Shown one piece after another: positions 55,547 to 64,000 of a stretch of DNA of 64,000 nt (its first letter is position 1; every line of letters begins with the position of its first letter). The position numbers were made by a program, and so were the translations under genes. The notes beneath the pieces were generated by a model. That model was given only the letters and a program-made list of their open reading frames with translations. It did not search any database and had not been told where the DNA came from. The stretch comes from Bacillus sp. MRMR6. Its GTDB lineage: Bacteria; Bacillota; Bacilli; Bacillales; Cytobacillaceae. The DNA lies in NCBI RefSeq assembly GCF_001940785.1, contig NZ_MSLS01000017.1:305-64304 (forward strand). Direction: 5' to 3'.

Positions 55547-56125
55547 TTATTTATTATCTAACGTACTAAGCCGTAGTTCATAAAAATACTGCACAATTGG
55601 ATGCTTTAACTTCATCTTCTCGCTCATCTTTAAAATTCGTTTTTTTCCTACCCGTCTGTCCACCAAAGCTAGAATATTCAATAGGATATCATTGCTCTCT
55701 AGGCTTTCCTCTATAGAAGTGGATAAAAACTTATTAGCTACAATGATAAAATTAGATTTACTTAATGATGACTGCGCTGACAAAAGCTCCTTTGCATATT
55801 CTGATAATTTTCTACCTCTAGCAATTACCTGTAGACGATCCTCAGGAACTTTCCCCTTGGTTTCTTTTCTTACGGCTTCAATTTCCTCACTGTTGATAGG
55901 AATTTGGATATCAGAATCATTCTTAATTTCCAACTCCGTCTGATACCATTTGATTAAGGTAGTTATGTCACTCATATTGAGTACATTCTTTTTATCTACT
56001 GCAATATAACAAATTCCTGCTTTATCAGGTAAATAAGAGTAGCTTGTTGCACGGTATTCAACCCTTCCATATAATGCAGGACAGAGAAAACTCTCCAGAT
56101 TTTGCTTCAATTTGCTCCAGGTCAT
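55547..56125 (-). CDS. SF0329-family conserved protein
   Basis: A 192-residue protein of unknown function. The start MTWSKLKQNLESFLCPALYGRVEYRATSYSY and AVDKKNVL fit the SF0329 family as I remember it. I chose ATG 56125 because GGAGA lies 5 bases upstream; the frame continues upstream without family resemblance. C-terminal half is helical and charged (KGKVPEDRLQVIARGRKLSEY). No membrane segments. Neighbours do not suggest a role. Confidence 0.65.
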   Translation of the reverse strand: MTWSKLKQNLESFLCPALYGRVEYRATSYSYLPDKAGICYIAVDKKNVLNMSDITTLIKWYQTELEIKNDSDIQIPINSEEIEAVRKETKGKVPEDRLQVIARGRKLSEYAKELLSAQSSLSKSNFIIVANKFLSTSIEESLESNDILLNILALVDRRVGKKRILKMSEKMKLKHPIVQYFYELRLSTLDNK

Positions 56126-56245
56126 GTAGTTCTCCTTAACTTTTAAATAATATATATTTATTGAGGCAATCGTTCTATTATCCATAATACAATAACCAAC
56201 ACATCTAGCATAATGCATCAATAATAATCATCCCTATTAGAAATA

Positions 56246-56271
56246 GGAGGTGACCCATCAGGGTCACCTCC
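56246..56271. other. Perfect GC-rich hairpin
   Basis: GGAGGTGACCC and its exact complement GGGTCACCTCC around ATCA, upstream of the SF0329-family gene. No good T run on the minus strand; a weak ATTTCTT follows on plus. It might terminate transcription from the right or be a leftover repeat. Confidence 0.5.
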
Positions 56272-56460
56272 ATTTCTTCAAATACTTCTGTATAAACTTC
56301 CCTTTTAGCTTTGCCAATATGATCATTCGGTGATCGGCATATCCTCCATCCACGTGACAAAAGAAGCTCCCAAAGGTTTTTACAACTGATGAGAAGCCTC
56401 CGGTTAATCTTTTATGTTAGCATTTCACTTTCATCTTACATACAGACCCTTATATATCAA

Positions 56461-56618
56461 GGAATTGACGGCTTTATTACCCTATGGTGAGAATGTGTAA
56501 TATCTTTAACAATGTGTGCGAAAAGTGCGGTAAATCAAGGCTTTTCTAAATTTTGTCTGTAACATCTTTAACAGGAATATTTGCTTTTCACTGAATTGCG
56601 TTAGCAAAATGTTAGCAT
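56461..56618. repeat. Dispersed non-coding repeat, copy 3
   Basis: Contains CCTATGGTGAGA, then TGTGTAATATCTTTAACA and GCGGTAAAT, and a second block TGAATTGCGTTAGCAAAATG shared with copy 1. The neighbouring 56358-56440 also resembles 42912-42990 (GAGAAGCCTC then ATGTTAGCATTTCA). The 600-base gap 56126-56723 holds no gene that I can support. Confidence 0.6.
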
Positions 56619-56723
56619 TTTGTTGCGTATATTTAAATAAATAATAAGAACTCAATGAGCGACCATCAACCATATTGGATTCCTTTCATTGCTTTTATAT
56701 AGTCGTTTCATCTCGTTTTAAAA

Positions 56724-57440
56724 TTACTCATATTGTTCTAGTATAAATTGATTTGATTTATTAAATATATAGGAATACAGAGGTCTACCTATACCATAGG
56801 TTAATGTTTCATCAATAACATGAACCTCATTTAAAAACTTTAAATACTTTCGAATGGAAACTCTCGAAATATCTGTCATTTCTGCCATTTCATCTGTCGT
56901 AAATGGAGCATTCCCTTGCTCCTTAATAGCGTAAAAAACGATATTTAAAGTCTTCCTAGATAGTCCTTTCGGCAAAGGCTTTAATGGTTCAGCCGCTTTA
57001 AATTCATCCTGTTTTACCAATAAAAGCTTATCTAGATCTTTCTGGCTCATCTCAGTTTGTTGATTTAAATAGAAGAATTTTTCTTTGTACGAAGTAAGTG
57101 CTTGGTGAAATCTTTCAAATTCAAATGGTTTAATTAAATAATCTACAGCTCCATATCTTAATGCCGTCTGAATTTTATCTATGTCAGTGGCCGCAGTGAT
57201 TAAAATGACATCTAATTCTTTATTTTCTCTTCTAATTTTACTTAATAAGGTTAAACCATTTTCACCAGGCATATAAATATCTAAAAGGACAAGATCCAAT
57301 TTTTGATTATCAATGATTTTTGTTGCTTCATTTACTGTATGTGCAGTACCAACTAAAAAGAAACCATCGATTTCTTTCAAGTAGCGTTTGTTAAACTCAG
57401 CTACCATCGGATCATCTTCTACAATTAGAACATTAATCAT
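56724..57440 (-). CDS. Response regulator of the CitT/MalR/DctR type
   Basis: A 238-residue response regulator: receiver domain with phospho-acceptor Asp54 (LVLLDIYMPGENGL) and a C-terminal CitB-family helix-turn-helix (FTTDEMAEMTDISRVSIRKYLKFL). ATG 57440 overlaps the 3' end of the kinase gene by 8 bases, so they are coupled. It most likely activates the transporter at the right edge and/or malic enzyme when malate or citrate is present, by analogy with B. subtilis MalR (MaeR) and CitT. Confidence 0.9.
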   Translation of the reverse strand: MINVLIVEDDPMVAEFNKRYLKEIDGFFLVGTAHTVNEATKIIDNQKLDLVLLDIYMPGENGLTLLSKIRRENKELDVILITAATDIDKIQTALRYGAVDYLIKPFEFERFHQALTSYKEKFFYLNQQTEMSQKDLDKLLLVKQDEFKAAEPLKPLPKGLSRKTLNIVFYAIKEQGNAPFTTDEMAEMTDISRVSIRKYLKFLNEVHVIDETLTYGIGRPLYSYIFNKSNQFILEQYE

Positions 57441-59037
57441 TTGTCTCTTCCTTTCCCTTATAATGAAGTTGAATGATAAACTCTGTGCCTTTTTCAACAC
57501 TTAAGTTTAACCGAATGGACCCTCCTAAAGTTTCAACACTTTTACTAACTAAATATAATCCGTAACCTCGATTTTCTCCCTTTGTCGAAAACCCCTTTTG
57601 AAATATGTGAGAAAACTGTTGCTTTTTAAGACCCGGTCCTGAATCCCGTACTTTAATTAGAAGTTGATTTTTATTATAGTTTAACTTTAAATTTAACTTC
57701 TTTTCCTTCACTTCACTCATGGCTTCCATTGCATTATCTACGACATTTCCAATTATCGTAATTAATTCATGGGTAACATGTTCTTCACTGGGTTTGGGAA
57801 TGATTGTCTCATTATCTATTTTCATCTCTACCTTATTTTCTCTAGCTGTACTAAGCTTGCCTATAATAAACCCAGCAAGAACTGGATCTTTAATATTTTT
57901 AGTAACATAACTAACTTCGTTTACACGATGATCCACAATTTCATTTATAAAATCCATTAAATCATCATAAAACCCCATTTTAACCATTCCAAGAATAACA
58001 TGCAGTCGATTCATAAACTCATGTGACTGGGCGCGCAATGCTTCCGCATACATCCGAACACCTGTTAATTGTTCCGCTAATTGATGGACCTCTGTTTTAT
58101 CCCTAAACGTTGAAATGGCTCCAACAATTTCTTTATTTACGATCAAAGGAGCCCGATTAGATAAAAGTGTCACACCATTGAGCGTAATCTCTTCATCTTT
58201 TTCAGACTTTCCTGTCTTTAATACTCGTTCCAATTTTGAAAATGGAAAATAATCGTTTAGTTTCATTCCTACAGGGTTACCTGACAATCCCATATTCGTA
58301 AATGTTCGTAAAGCTGATTTATTGACAAGAGTTATTATTGCATTTTTATCAACTGCAATAATTCCTTCATGGACGGATTGCAGCATCGTATTTCGTTCTT
58401 CATGAATTTTAGCAATCGAAGATGGTTCTAATCCTAATAAAATCTTTTTAATGTATCTTGCAAGGAAAACTGCGCCTATGATACCAACAATAATACCTAA
58501 GACCGAGCCAATTACAATATTTTTATGACTTTTTTCAAGTGCTTGTTCAACATTATTAAGAGATATCCCAACTACAACTGCTCCTATCTGTTCATTTACA
58601 TTATTATAGATAGGAGTAAATGCACGTAATGACTGCTCTAGTGTCCCTTTCGATATCGAGACATACTCTTTTCCGTTTAATACCACTTCTTCATCTCCGC
58701 CGATAAAGTGTTTTCCAATTTCCCCAGGATCTGGATGAGATTTTCTAATTCCGTTCATATCCATCACTACGATAAAAAGTACATCAGCTGCTTGTTGAAT
58801 ATCGAATGTATACTCTTGGATTGCACCACTATCATCATCTTTCTCAAGCCCACTTCTAACAATTTCAGATTTGGCAACAGTTCTTGATACAATCTTTGCT
58901 TTTTCTTCTTGATTGTTACGAATCGATTCGCCTACTGTATGACTAATTAATAAATCAGTAAAAAACAATGATAAAAGAACAACCAAGCATACAAAGAAAA
59001 TAATAATGGTACTTAGCTTCAATTTTTGTTTTAACAA
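57433..59037 (-). CDS. Sensor histidine kinase of the CitA/DcuS/MalK type
   Basis: Membrane sensor for C4-dicarboxylates or citrate. About 534 residues: a membrane helix, an extracytoplasmic sensor domain (to about 170), a second helix, a PAS domain, the phosphorylated His339 in AQSHEFMNRLHVILG and an ATPase domain (NVVDNAMEA, GPGL, GYGLYLV). I prefer TTG 59037 because AGGAG lies 8 bases upstream; ATG 59067 has only a poor site. Coupled to the response regulator gene. The context of malic enzyme and a hydroxycarboxylate carrier supports malate or citrate as ligand. Confidence 0.9.
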   Translation of the reverse strand: MLKQKLKLSTIIIFFVCLVVLLSLFFTDLLISHTVGESIRNNQEEKAKIVSRTVAKSEIVRSGLEKDDDSGAIQEYTFDIQQAADVLFIVVMDMNGIRKSHPDPGEIGKHFIGGDEEVVLNGKEYVSISKGTLEQSLRAFTPIYNNVNEQIGAVVVGISLNNVEQALEKSHKNIVIGSVLGIIVGIIGAVFLARYIKKILLGLEPSSIAKIHEERNTMLQSVHEGIIAVDKNAIITLVNKSALRTFTNMGLSGNPVGMKLNDYFPFSKLERVLKTGKSEKDEEITLNGVTLLSNRAPLIVNKEIVGAISTFRDKTEVHQLAEQLTGVRMYAEALRAQSHEFMNRLHVILGMVKMGFYDDLMDFINEIVDHRVNEVSYVTKNIKDPVLAGFIIGKLSTARENKVEMKIDNETIIPKPSEEHVTHELITIIGNVVDNAMEAMSEVKEKKLNLKLNYNKNQLLIKVRDSGPGLKKQQFSHIFQKGFSTKGENRGYGLYLVSKSVETLGGSIRLNLSVEKGTEFIIQLHYKGKEETND

Positions 59038-59105
59038 TGAGTCCACTCCTAAAAAGCGTTCCTGCATATTCTTTCATATAATGCAGCTTTAATTAAGCTA
59101 TTGTA

Positions 59106-59146
59106 AAATAAAAGCCTTACCTAAACAAATTATTAGGAAGGCTTTA
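59106..59146 (-). terminator. Terminator after malic enzyme
   Basis: Arms AAAGCCTTCCTAA and TTAGGTAAGGCTTT with T-rich tail on the minus strand; separates malic enzyme from the two-component genes. Confidence 0.82.
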
Positions 59147-59223
59147 AAAGTAAAATTTCTATCTTAACTTAATTTGGAGGATTTTGGATAAGATAATTTC
59201 CTTACTACAAGCACAACGAAGCA

Positions 59224-60423
59224 TTAGGTGGTCGTGCAATCAAATTTTTTCCGCGCAACCCCTGTTTTTATTGCTGCGGCTGCAACTGCAGCTGCTACAT
59301 ATTTCGCTACTCTTATATCAAATGGATCCGGAATGACATAATCAGCATGCAATTCATCACTAGTAATGAGTCCAGAAATTGCATACACTGCAGCAACTTT
59401 CATTGCCTCATTAATTTCCTTCGCACGAACATCTAAAGCACCTCGGAAAATTCCGGGGAATGCGAGGACATTATTAACCTGATTCGGGAAATCAGAGCGT
59501 CCTGTTCCAACTACTAGTGCTCCCGCTTCTTTTGCCTCCTCCGGCATAATTTCTGGTACCGGATTAGCCATAGCAAAAATGATCGGATTCTCATTCATCG
59601 AACGAACCATCTCTTTCGTAACTGCTCCTGCAGCAGAGACCCCGATAAACACGTCAGCACCTTGCAATGCATCTGCTAAAGTTCCTTGCCTTTGTTCTTT
59701 ATTCGTAATGCTTGCCATTTCTTCTTTAAATTTATTCATACCGACCGGACGATCTCTATATATGATTCCTTTTGTATCACATAAAATGATATCTTTAACA
59801 CCCATATTCAGCAATAGCTTTACAATAGCTACACCTGCAGCTCCGGCTCCATTTGCTACGACGCGAATATCCTCAATATTTTTGTTTGCTAGTTTAAGAG
59901 CATTTATTAATCCAGCTGCGGTTACGATAGCCGTTCCATGCTGGTCATCATGAAAAATAGGAATATCACATTCTTCACGTAAACGCTTTTCAATTTCAAA
60001 GCATTGTGGTGCAGCAATATCTTCTAAGTTGACTCCGCCAAAAGTAGGCTCCAGCATTTTAACATGCTCGACAATTTTATCCGTATCAGTTGAATCTATG
60101 CATAAAGGAAAAGCATCAACATTTGCAAACTCTTTAAATAACAATGCCTTTCCTTCCATAACCGGCATAGCTGCTTTTGGCCCGATATTTCCAAGCCCGA
60201 GGACTGCGGTTCCATTTGAAACGACAGCAACCAGATTTCCTTTCATTGTATAATCATATACTTTATCTTCATTCTCATAAATAGCCATACATGGCTCAGC
60301 TACACCAGGTGAATATGCAAGACTTAAATCTTTCGCATTACGTACTTGGACTTTAGAACTAACACTAAGTTTACCTTGATTTTCTTGATGCATCTTTAAT
60401 GCTTCTTCTCGTAAGATTGACAT
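59224..60423 (-). CDS. Malic enzyme (oxaloacetate-decarboxylating), YtsJ-like
   Basis: Oxidatively decarboxylates malate to pyruvate. The 399-residue short-type enzyme shows SLAYSPGVAEPC (about 34), the metal/substrate segment IPIFHDDQHGTAIV and the dinucleotide fold VANGAGAAGVAIVKLL; closest in memory to B. subtilis YtsJ. NAD versus NADP use cannot be fixed by eye. ATG start at 60423. It lies between pckA and the CitST-like genes, and an eroded copy of its 5' end lies upstream of gapB at 63323-63424. Confidence 0.93.
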   Translation of the reverse strand: MSILREEALKMHQENQGKLSVSSKVQVRNAKDLSLAYSPGVAEPCMAIYENEDKVYDYTMKGNLVAVVSNGTAVLGLGNIGPKAAMPVMEGKALLFKEFANVDAFPLCIDSTDTDKIVEHVKMLEPTFGGVNLEDIAAPQCFEIEKRLREECDIPIFHDDQHGTAIVTAAGLINALKLANKNIEDIRVVANGAGAAGVAIVKLLLNMGVKDIILCDTKGIIYRDRPVGMNKFKEEMASITNKEQRQGTLADALQGADVFIGVSAAGAVTKEMVRSMNENPIIFAMANPVPEIMPEEAKEAGALVVGTGRSDFPNQVNNVLAFPGIFRGALDVRAKEINEAMKVAAVYAISGLITSDELHADYVIPDPFDIRVAKYVAAAVAAAAIKTGVARKKFDCTTT

Positions 60424-60503
60424 AACAGAATCTCCCTACCTTTATTAAATTTTATATCTCTATCAAATTTCCGTAAAAGCTGAACAGTTGAGTCCGCTTT
60501 TCC

Positions 60504-62090
60504 TTATACTAAAGGTCCGCCCAGCTTAACAATCTCTTCAGATACGCTTGTGAACTTTTTGAAGTTTTCATTGAATTTGCTGGCAAGGTCTAAGGCTTTT
60601 TCTTTATAAGCTTCCTTATCAGTCCAAGTTTTTTCTGGAATTAATACTTCAACAGGTACACCTGGTACATGAAGTGGAATATCTAGACCGAAGATATCGT
60701 CCTTTGCAGTTTCCACATTTTCTAATTCTCCGTTAAGTGCTGCTTTCACCATTGCGCGAGTATAAGAAAGGTTCATACGTTGACCTACGCCATATTCTCC
60801 GCCAGTCCATCCAGTGTTCACTAAGAATACTTTTGCATTGTGCTTTTCAATTTTTTCTCCAAGCATTTCTGCATAACGAGATGCGTCAAGCGGTAAGAAC
60901 GGAGAACCGAAGCAAGTAGAAAATGTTACTTGTGGAGATGTAATCCCTCGTTCTGTTCCTGCCAGCTTACTAGTATAACCGCTTAAGAAATGATACATAG
61001 CTTGTTCTTTAGACAGCTTGCTGATTGGAGGCAGTACGCCGAATGCATCAGCTGTTAAGAACACAATTGTATTTGGGTGTCCGGCAACACTTGGAAGCAT
61101 GATATTATCGATTGCGTCAATTGGATATGCTGCACGTGTATTTTCTGTTAGAGATACATCGTTGTAATCTGCAAGACCAGTATTCTCATCGATGACAACA
61201 TTTTCTAATACAGAACCGAATGTAATGGCATCAAAAATTTGAGGTTCCTTCTCCCTAGATAAGTTGACGCATTTTGCATAGCAACCTCCTTCAATATTAA
61301 ATACACCATTATCAGACCAGCCATGCTCATCATCACCGATTAACTTACGGTTTGGATCTGCAGAAAGCGTTGTCTTACCTGTTCCGGATAAGCCGAAGAA
61401 CAATGCCGTATTGCCTTCTTCAGATACGTTTGCAGAACAGTGCATAGGTAAAATGTCTTGTTCCGGCAACAAGTAGTTCATGATAGAAAAGATGGATTTC
61501 TTCATTTCACCTGCATACTCAGTACCGCCAATCAGAATTACATGCTTTTCGAAAGAAACAATGATGAACGTTTCAGAATTTGTTCCGTCAATTTCTGGAT
61601 TAGCTTTGAATGTTGGAGCAGCTACGATTGTAAATAGTTCATCCTGATTCGGATAATCAACCTCTGACGGACGAATAAACAATTGATGTGCAAATAAGTT
61701 ATGCCAAGCAAATTCATTTATTACTTGAATTGGAAGACGAGAGCTGTGATCCGCTCCAGCAAAGCCTTTAAATACGAAGATTTCTTCTTTTTCTTTTAAG
61801 TATTCTAATACCTTTGTGTACAGATTATCAAAATGCTCTTCTGAAATCGATTGATTAACAGTGCCCCAATCAATTTTATCTACAGTAGATGCTTCCTTAA
61901 CAATGAATTTATCTTTAGGAGAACGTCCTGTATATTTACCCGTTGAAACAGAAACAGCACCGGTTGAAGTTAATTCTCCTTCTTCTCTCTTAATTACTTT
62001 TTCCACTAACTGTGAAACACTTAACTGAACTTGTGCATTACTTCCATTTAATAACTCATGTAATTCAATTTGAACGCTCACATTATTCAT
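60504..62090 (-). CDS. pckA: Phosphoenolpyruvate carboxykinase (ATP)
   Basis: Converts oxaloacetate to phosphoenolpyruvate, the first gluconeogenic step. The 528-residue protein has [12 protein letters not shown] (about 51-62), the P-loop GLSGTGKTT (233-241) and the metal/nucleotide site IGDDEHGW, matching bacterial ATP-type PckA. It is between gapB and malic enzyme; in B. subtilis pckA and gapB are both repressed by CcpN under glycolytic conditions but are not adjacent. A convincing CcpN box was not found by eye. Confidence 0.97.
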   Translation of the reverse strand: MNNVSVQIELHELLNGSNAQVQLSVSQLVEKVIKREEGELTSTGAVSVSTGKYTGRSPKDKFIVKEASTVDKIDWGTVNQSISEEHFDNLYTKVLEYLKEKEEIFVFKGFAGADHSSRLPIQVINEFAWHNLFAHQLFIRPSEVDYPNQDELFTIVAAPTFKANPEIDGTNSETFIIVSFEKHVILIGGTEYAGEMKKSIFSIMNYLLPEQDILPMHCSANVSEEGNTALFFGLSGTGKTTLSADPNRKLIGDDEHGWSDNGVFNIEGGCYAKCVNLSREKEPQIFDAITFGSVLENVVIDENTGLADYNDVSLTENTRAAYPIDAIDNIMLPSVAGHPNTIVFLTADAFGVLPPISKLSKEQAMYHFLSGYTSKLAGTERGITSPQVTFSTCFGSPFLPLDASRYAEMLGEKIEKHNAKVFLVNTGWTGGEYGVGQRMNLSYTRAMVKAALNGELENVETAKDDIFGLDIPLHVPGVPVEVLIPEKTWTDKEAYKEKALDLASKFNENFKKFTSVSEEIVKLGGPLV

Positions 62091-62234
62091 ATCTATATCA
62101 TCCTTTTATCTTTTTTAAAAATTTCTCGTAATCTCTATAAATAGTACATACATCAACGTATATGATTCATACTATTTTTAGGGGTTTGTTGGTACTTTTG
62201 AAAGTATTTGAACCTAAGTAATAAAGTCATCGAC

Positions 62235-63263
62235 TCAAACATATTGCATATCTTTTTGTCTAGCAAACTGATTTGCTACTAGCTTTACGAGATCTACAAC
62301 GCGGCAGGAGTAGCCCCATTCGTTATCGTACCAGGCAAGAACCTTTACCTTGCGAGTTCCCATAACGATTGTAGATAAGCCATCAATAATAGATGAACTT
62401 GGATTTGTATTAAAATCTACAGACACAAGCGGTGAATCACAGAATTCAACAATTCCCTTCATTGATCCTTGAGCCGCATTATTGAAGGCATCATTAATTT
62501 GTTCCACTGTCACATCACATTTCACGTCTACTACAAGGTCTACAAGCGATACATTTGGAGTCGGAACACGCAGTGCCATACCATGTAATTTGCCGGATAA
62601 ATGTGGCAGAACCTTTGCTAATGCTTTAGCAGCGCCTGTTGTAGTTGGAATAATGGATTGTGCACAAGCACGAGCTCTACGTAAATCTTTATGTGGATTA
62701 TCAAGGTTTTTTTGATCGTTCGTATATGCATGTACAGTAGTCATTAAACCATTCTCAATGCCGAATTGTTCATCTAATACCTTAACGACTGGAGCAAGGC
62801 AATTAGTTGTGCAAGAAGCATTAGATATTACATCGTGTTTTGTAATATCTAATTGCTCATCGTTTACACCAACCACAATCGTAACATCCTCGTTTTTACC
62901 AGGAGCTGTTAAAATAACCTTCTTTGCTCCAGCTTCTATGTGCAAACTTGCTTTTTCTTTTGCATTAAACTTCCCTGTTGCTTCAATCACAACATCTATG
63001 CCTAGTTCCTTCCAAGGAAGCTCTTGCGGATTACGTTGGTTTAGAAGTTGAACCACCTTACCATCGACCAATAAATGATCTTGTGATACCTCTATCGTGC
63101 CGTCAAACTTTCCGTGTACTGTGTCGCGCTTAATAAGATGTGCCAATGTTTCTGCTGGATAGCTCGCGTTAATGGCTACGACCTTGAATGAGCTTTCTTT
63201 TATCGCTTGACGAAACACCATTCTTCCAATACGGCCAAACCCGTTAATAGCAACATTAATCAT
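62235..63263 (-). CDS. gapB: Glyceraldehyde-3-phosphate dehydrogenase, gluconeogenic (GapB)
   Basis: Gluconeogenic, NADP-preferring GAPDH working from 1,3-bisphosphoglycerate. The 342-residue protein has the fold start VAINGFGRIGRMVFR, catalytic Cys151 in SNASCTTNCLAP and HAYTNDQ, and follows B. subtilis GapB rather than GapA, for example INASYPAETLAHLIK. It lies directly upstream of pckA in the same orientation, making a compact gluconeogenic pair. Confidence 0.95.
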   Translation of the reverse strand: MINVAINGFGRIGRMVFRQAIKESSFKVVAINASYPAETLAHLIKRDTVHGKFDGTIEVSQDHLLVDGKVVQLLNQRNPQELPWKELGIDVVIEATGKFNAKEKASLHIEAGAKKVILTAPGKNEDVTIVVGVNDEQLDITKHDVISNASCTTNCLAPVVKVLDEQFGIENGLMTTVHAYTNDQKNLDNPHKDLRRARACAQSIIPTTTGAAKALAKVLPHLSGKLHGMALRVPTPNVSLVDLVVDVKCDVTVEQINDAFNNAAQGSMKGIVEFCDSPLVSVDFNTNPSSSIIDGLSTIVMGTRKVKVLAWYDNEWGYSCRVVDLVKLVANQFARQKDMQYV

Positions 63264-63322
63264 ATTAATATGTCCTCCTTAGTTAATTAGGATTACTATT
63301 TATCTATAAATCTAAAACGGCG

Positions 63323-63424
63323 TATCATGGCTCGGTTACACCTGGAGACTCGGCAAGGCTTAATTCCTTTTATTATTGACAAAACCTTGGAGTGAACACC
63401 AAACTTCCCTTGATTTCCCTCATC
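63323..63424 (-). pseudogene. Malic enzyme 5'-end remnant
   Basis: On the minus strand the DNA aligns with codons of about 12-47 of the intact malic enzyme gene at 59224-60423: GNQGKFGVHSKV corresponds to ENQGKLSVSSKV, and after a frameshift KELSLAESPGVTEP corresponds to KDLSLAYSPGVAEP, then a stop. So it is a decayed fragment of a second malic enzyme gene, directly after the transporter gene. Confidence 0.8.
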
Positions 63425-63427
63425 GTT

Positions 63428-64000
63428 TTAACTTAATAGCTTCATTAAGATCGTTGCAATGATTACTGTAGAAGCACCACCAAGTCTTGTTGCTACTTGT
63501 GCAAATGGCATTAATGACATTCTGTTGGAGGCAGACAGAATTGCTACGTCCCCTGTTCCCCCTAATCCGCTATGACACCCAGTTACAATCGCTGACTCAA
63601 CCGGATGCATATTTAGGAATTTACCAACAAAATATCCTGTCCCAACCATTGCCAGCACAACAGACATACAAACTGCCACATATGCAGGAGTTACAATTTT
63701 CACAACATCCTCCAATGGAATAAATAACATTCCCAGCCCTACCATAAGCGGCCATGTTAAACCAGTAGAAACAAATTTATAAAGATGATATGCACCCTGT
63801 TCCATTTTTGCCGGCATTAGCTGAAGGCATTTAACCAATGTAGCAGCCACAATCATTAAAACTGGACCCGGAATACCTAAAAACATATGGGCAAATTGAC
63901 CGAAGATGAAAAAACCACAGGCAAGCAGTAAACCTGCACCCATTAATGAAAAATCGACTGGGGCATTTATATTTGTATTCTCGTTCTTCATCTCTTTTAC
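63428..64000 (-). CDS. 2-hydroxycarboxylate transporter (CitS/MaeN/CimH family), partial
   Basis: The 3' part of a sodium or proton symporter for malate, citrate or similar acids. About 190 residues are in the window and the frame continues past the right edge (VKEMKNEN is still open), so the N-terminal half is missing. Visible are membrane segments and the family motif CHSGLGGTGDVAILSASNRMSLMPFAQVATRLGG. It is followed by a malic enzyme relic, gapB, pckA and malic enzyme, which supports malate or citrate as substrate. Confidence 0.88.
   Translation of the reverse strand, partial: VKEMKNENTNINAPVDFSLMGAGLLLACGFFIFGQFAHMFLGIPGPVLMIVAATLVKCLQLMPAKMEQGAYHLYKFVSTGLTWPLMVGLGMLFIPLEDVVKIVTPAYVAVCMSVVLAMVGTGYFVGKFLNMHPVESAIVTGCHSGLGGTGDVAILSASNRMSLMPFAQVATRLGGASTVIIATILMKLLS

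Noticed and set aside
62091-62234. Possible CcpN boxes upstream of pckA
   Set aside because: Segments such as TATGAATCATATAC resemble the consensus only loosely; I could not fix a match by eye.

Overview
The window is a stretch of chromosome from a low-GC Gram-positive bacterium of the Bacillaceae (Bacillus/Neobacillus type). The evidence is A+T-rich DNA, AGGAGG-type ribosome sites with frequent TTG/GTG starts, a glcT-ptsG antitermination pair, the B. subtilis-like order yeaC-yeaD-yebA-guaA-pbuG with two guanine-class riboswitches, and FrlB/FrlD proteins that closely resemble those of B. subtilis. Nearly every gene is on the minus strand; only an AraC regulator (22870-23775) and an unknown gene (53828-54667) are on plus. 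I see no rRNA, tRNA, CRISPR array or transposase.

Layout. 0.3-3.4 kb: glucose PTS (ptsG) and its antiterminator GlcT, with a RAT/terminator switch between them. 3.4-6.7 kb: a three-gene ABC-2 exporter. 7-15 kb: purine/cell-surface block (pbuG, guaA, a transglutaminase-like membrane protein, a DUF58 protein, a MoxR ATPase), with riboswitches before pbuG and guaA. 15.2-20.4 kb: sucrose cluster (fructokinase, sucrose-6-phosphate hydrolase, PTS IIBC, LacI repressor) with three GGAACCGGTTCC-type operators. 20.5-31.7 kb: GH3 glycosidase with a divergent AraC regulator, then a YesLMN-like two-component system and a YtcQ/LplBC-like sugar ABC importer without ATPase. 32-42.4 kb: an expanded fructosamine (Amadori product) locus with FrlD kinase, FrlONM-like importer, GntR repressor, FrlC-like epimerase, an MFS carrier, FrlB deglycase and two further FrlB-family SIS enzymes, tied together by three copies of TGGTATATACCA. 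43-50.7 kb: GH2 glycosidase with a helical C-terminal appendage, a sodium:solute symporter preceded by an unlisted 44-residue membrane protein gene, a histidine phosphatase, and a 6-phospho-beta-glucosidase with an RpiR regulator.

50.8-56.7 kb is a decayed accessory region: two diverged ~380-400 bp direct repeats flank phage-type replication gene remnants and a Fic gene that has lost its normal start codon. Also here are an unknown gene, a frameshifted cupin/AraC fragment, an SF0329-family gene and three copies of a dispersed non-coding repeat. 56.7-64 kb is a C4-dicarboxylate/gluconeogenesis block: a CitST/MalKR-like two-component system, malic enzyme, pckA, gapB and a 2-hydroxycarboxylate transporter that runs off the right edge. 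Between gapB and the transporter lies a ~100 bp decayed fragment of a second malic enzyme gene.

Together the genes describe a plant- or soil-associated heterotroph with many inducible sugar systems, glucose as the preferred substrate, and a separate module for growth on malate/citrate-type acids. The most interesting targets are the expanded frl locus, the repeat-flanked relic island and the malic enzyme relic.
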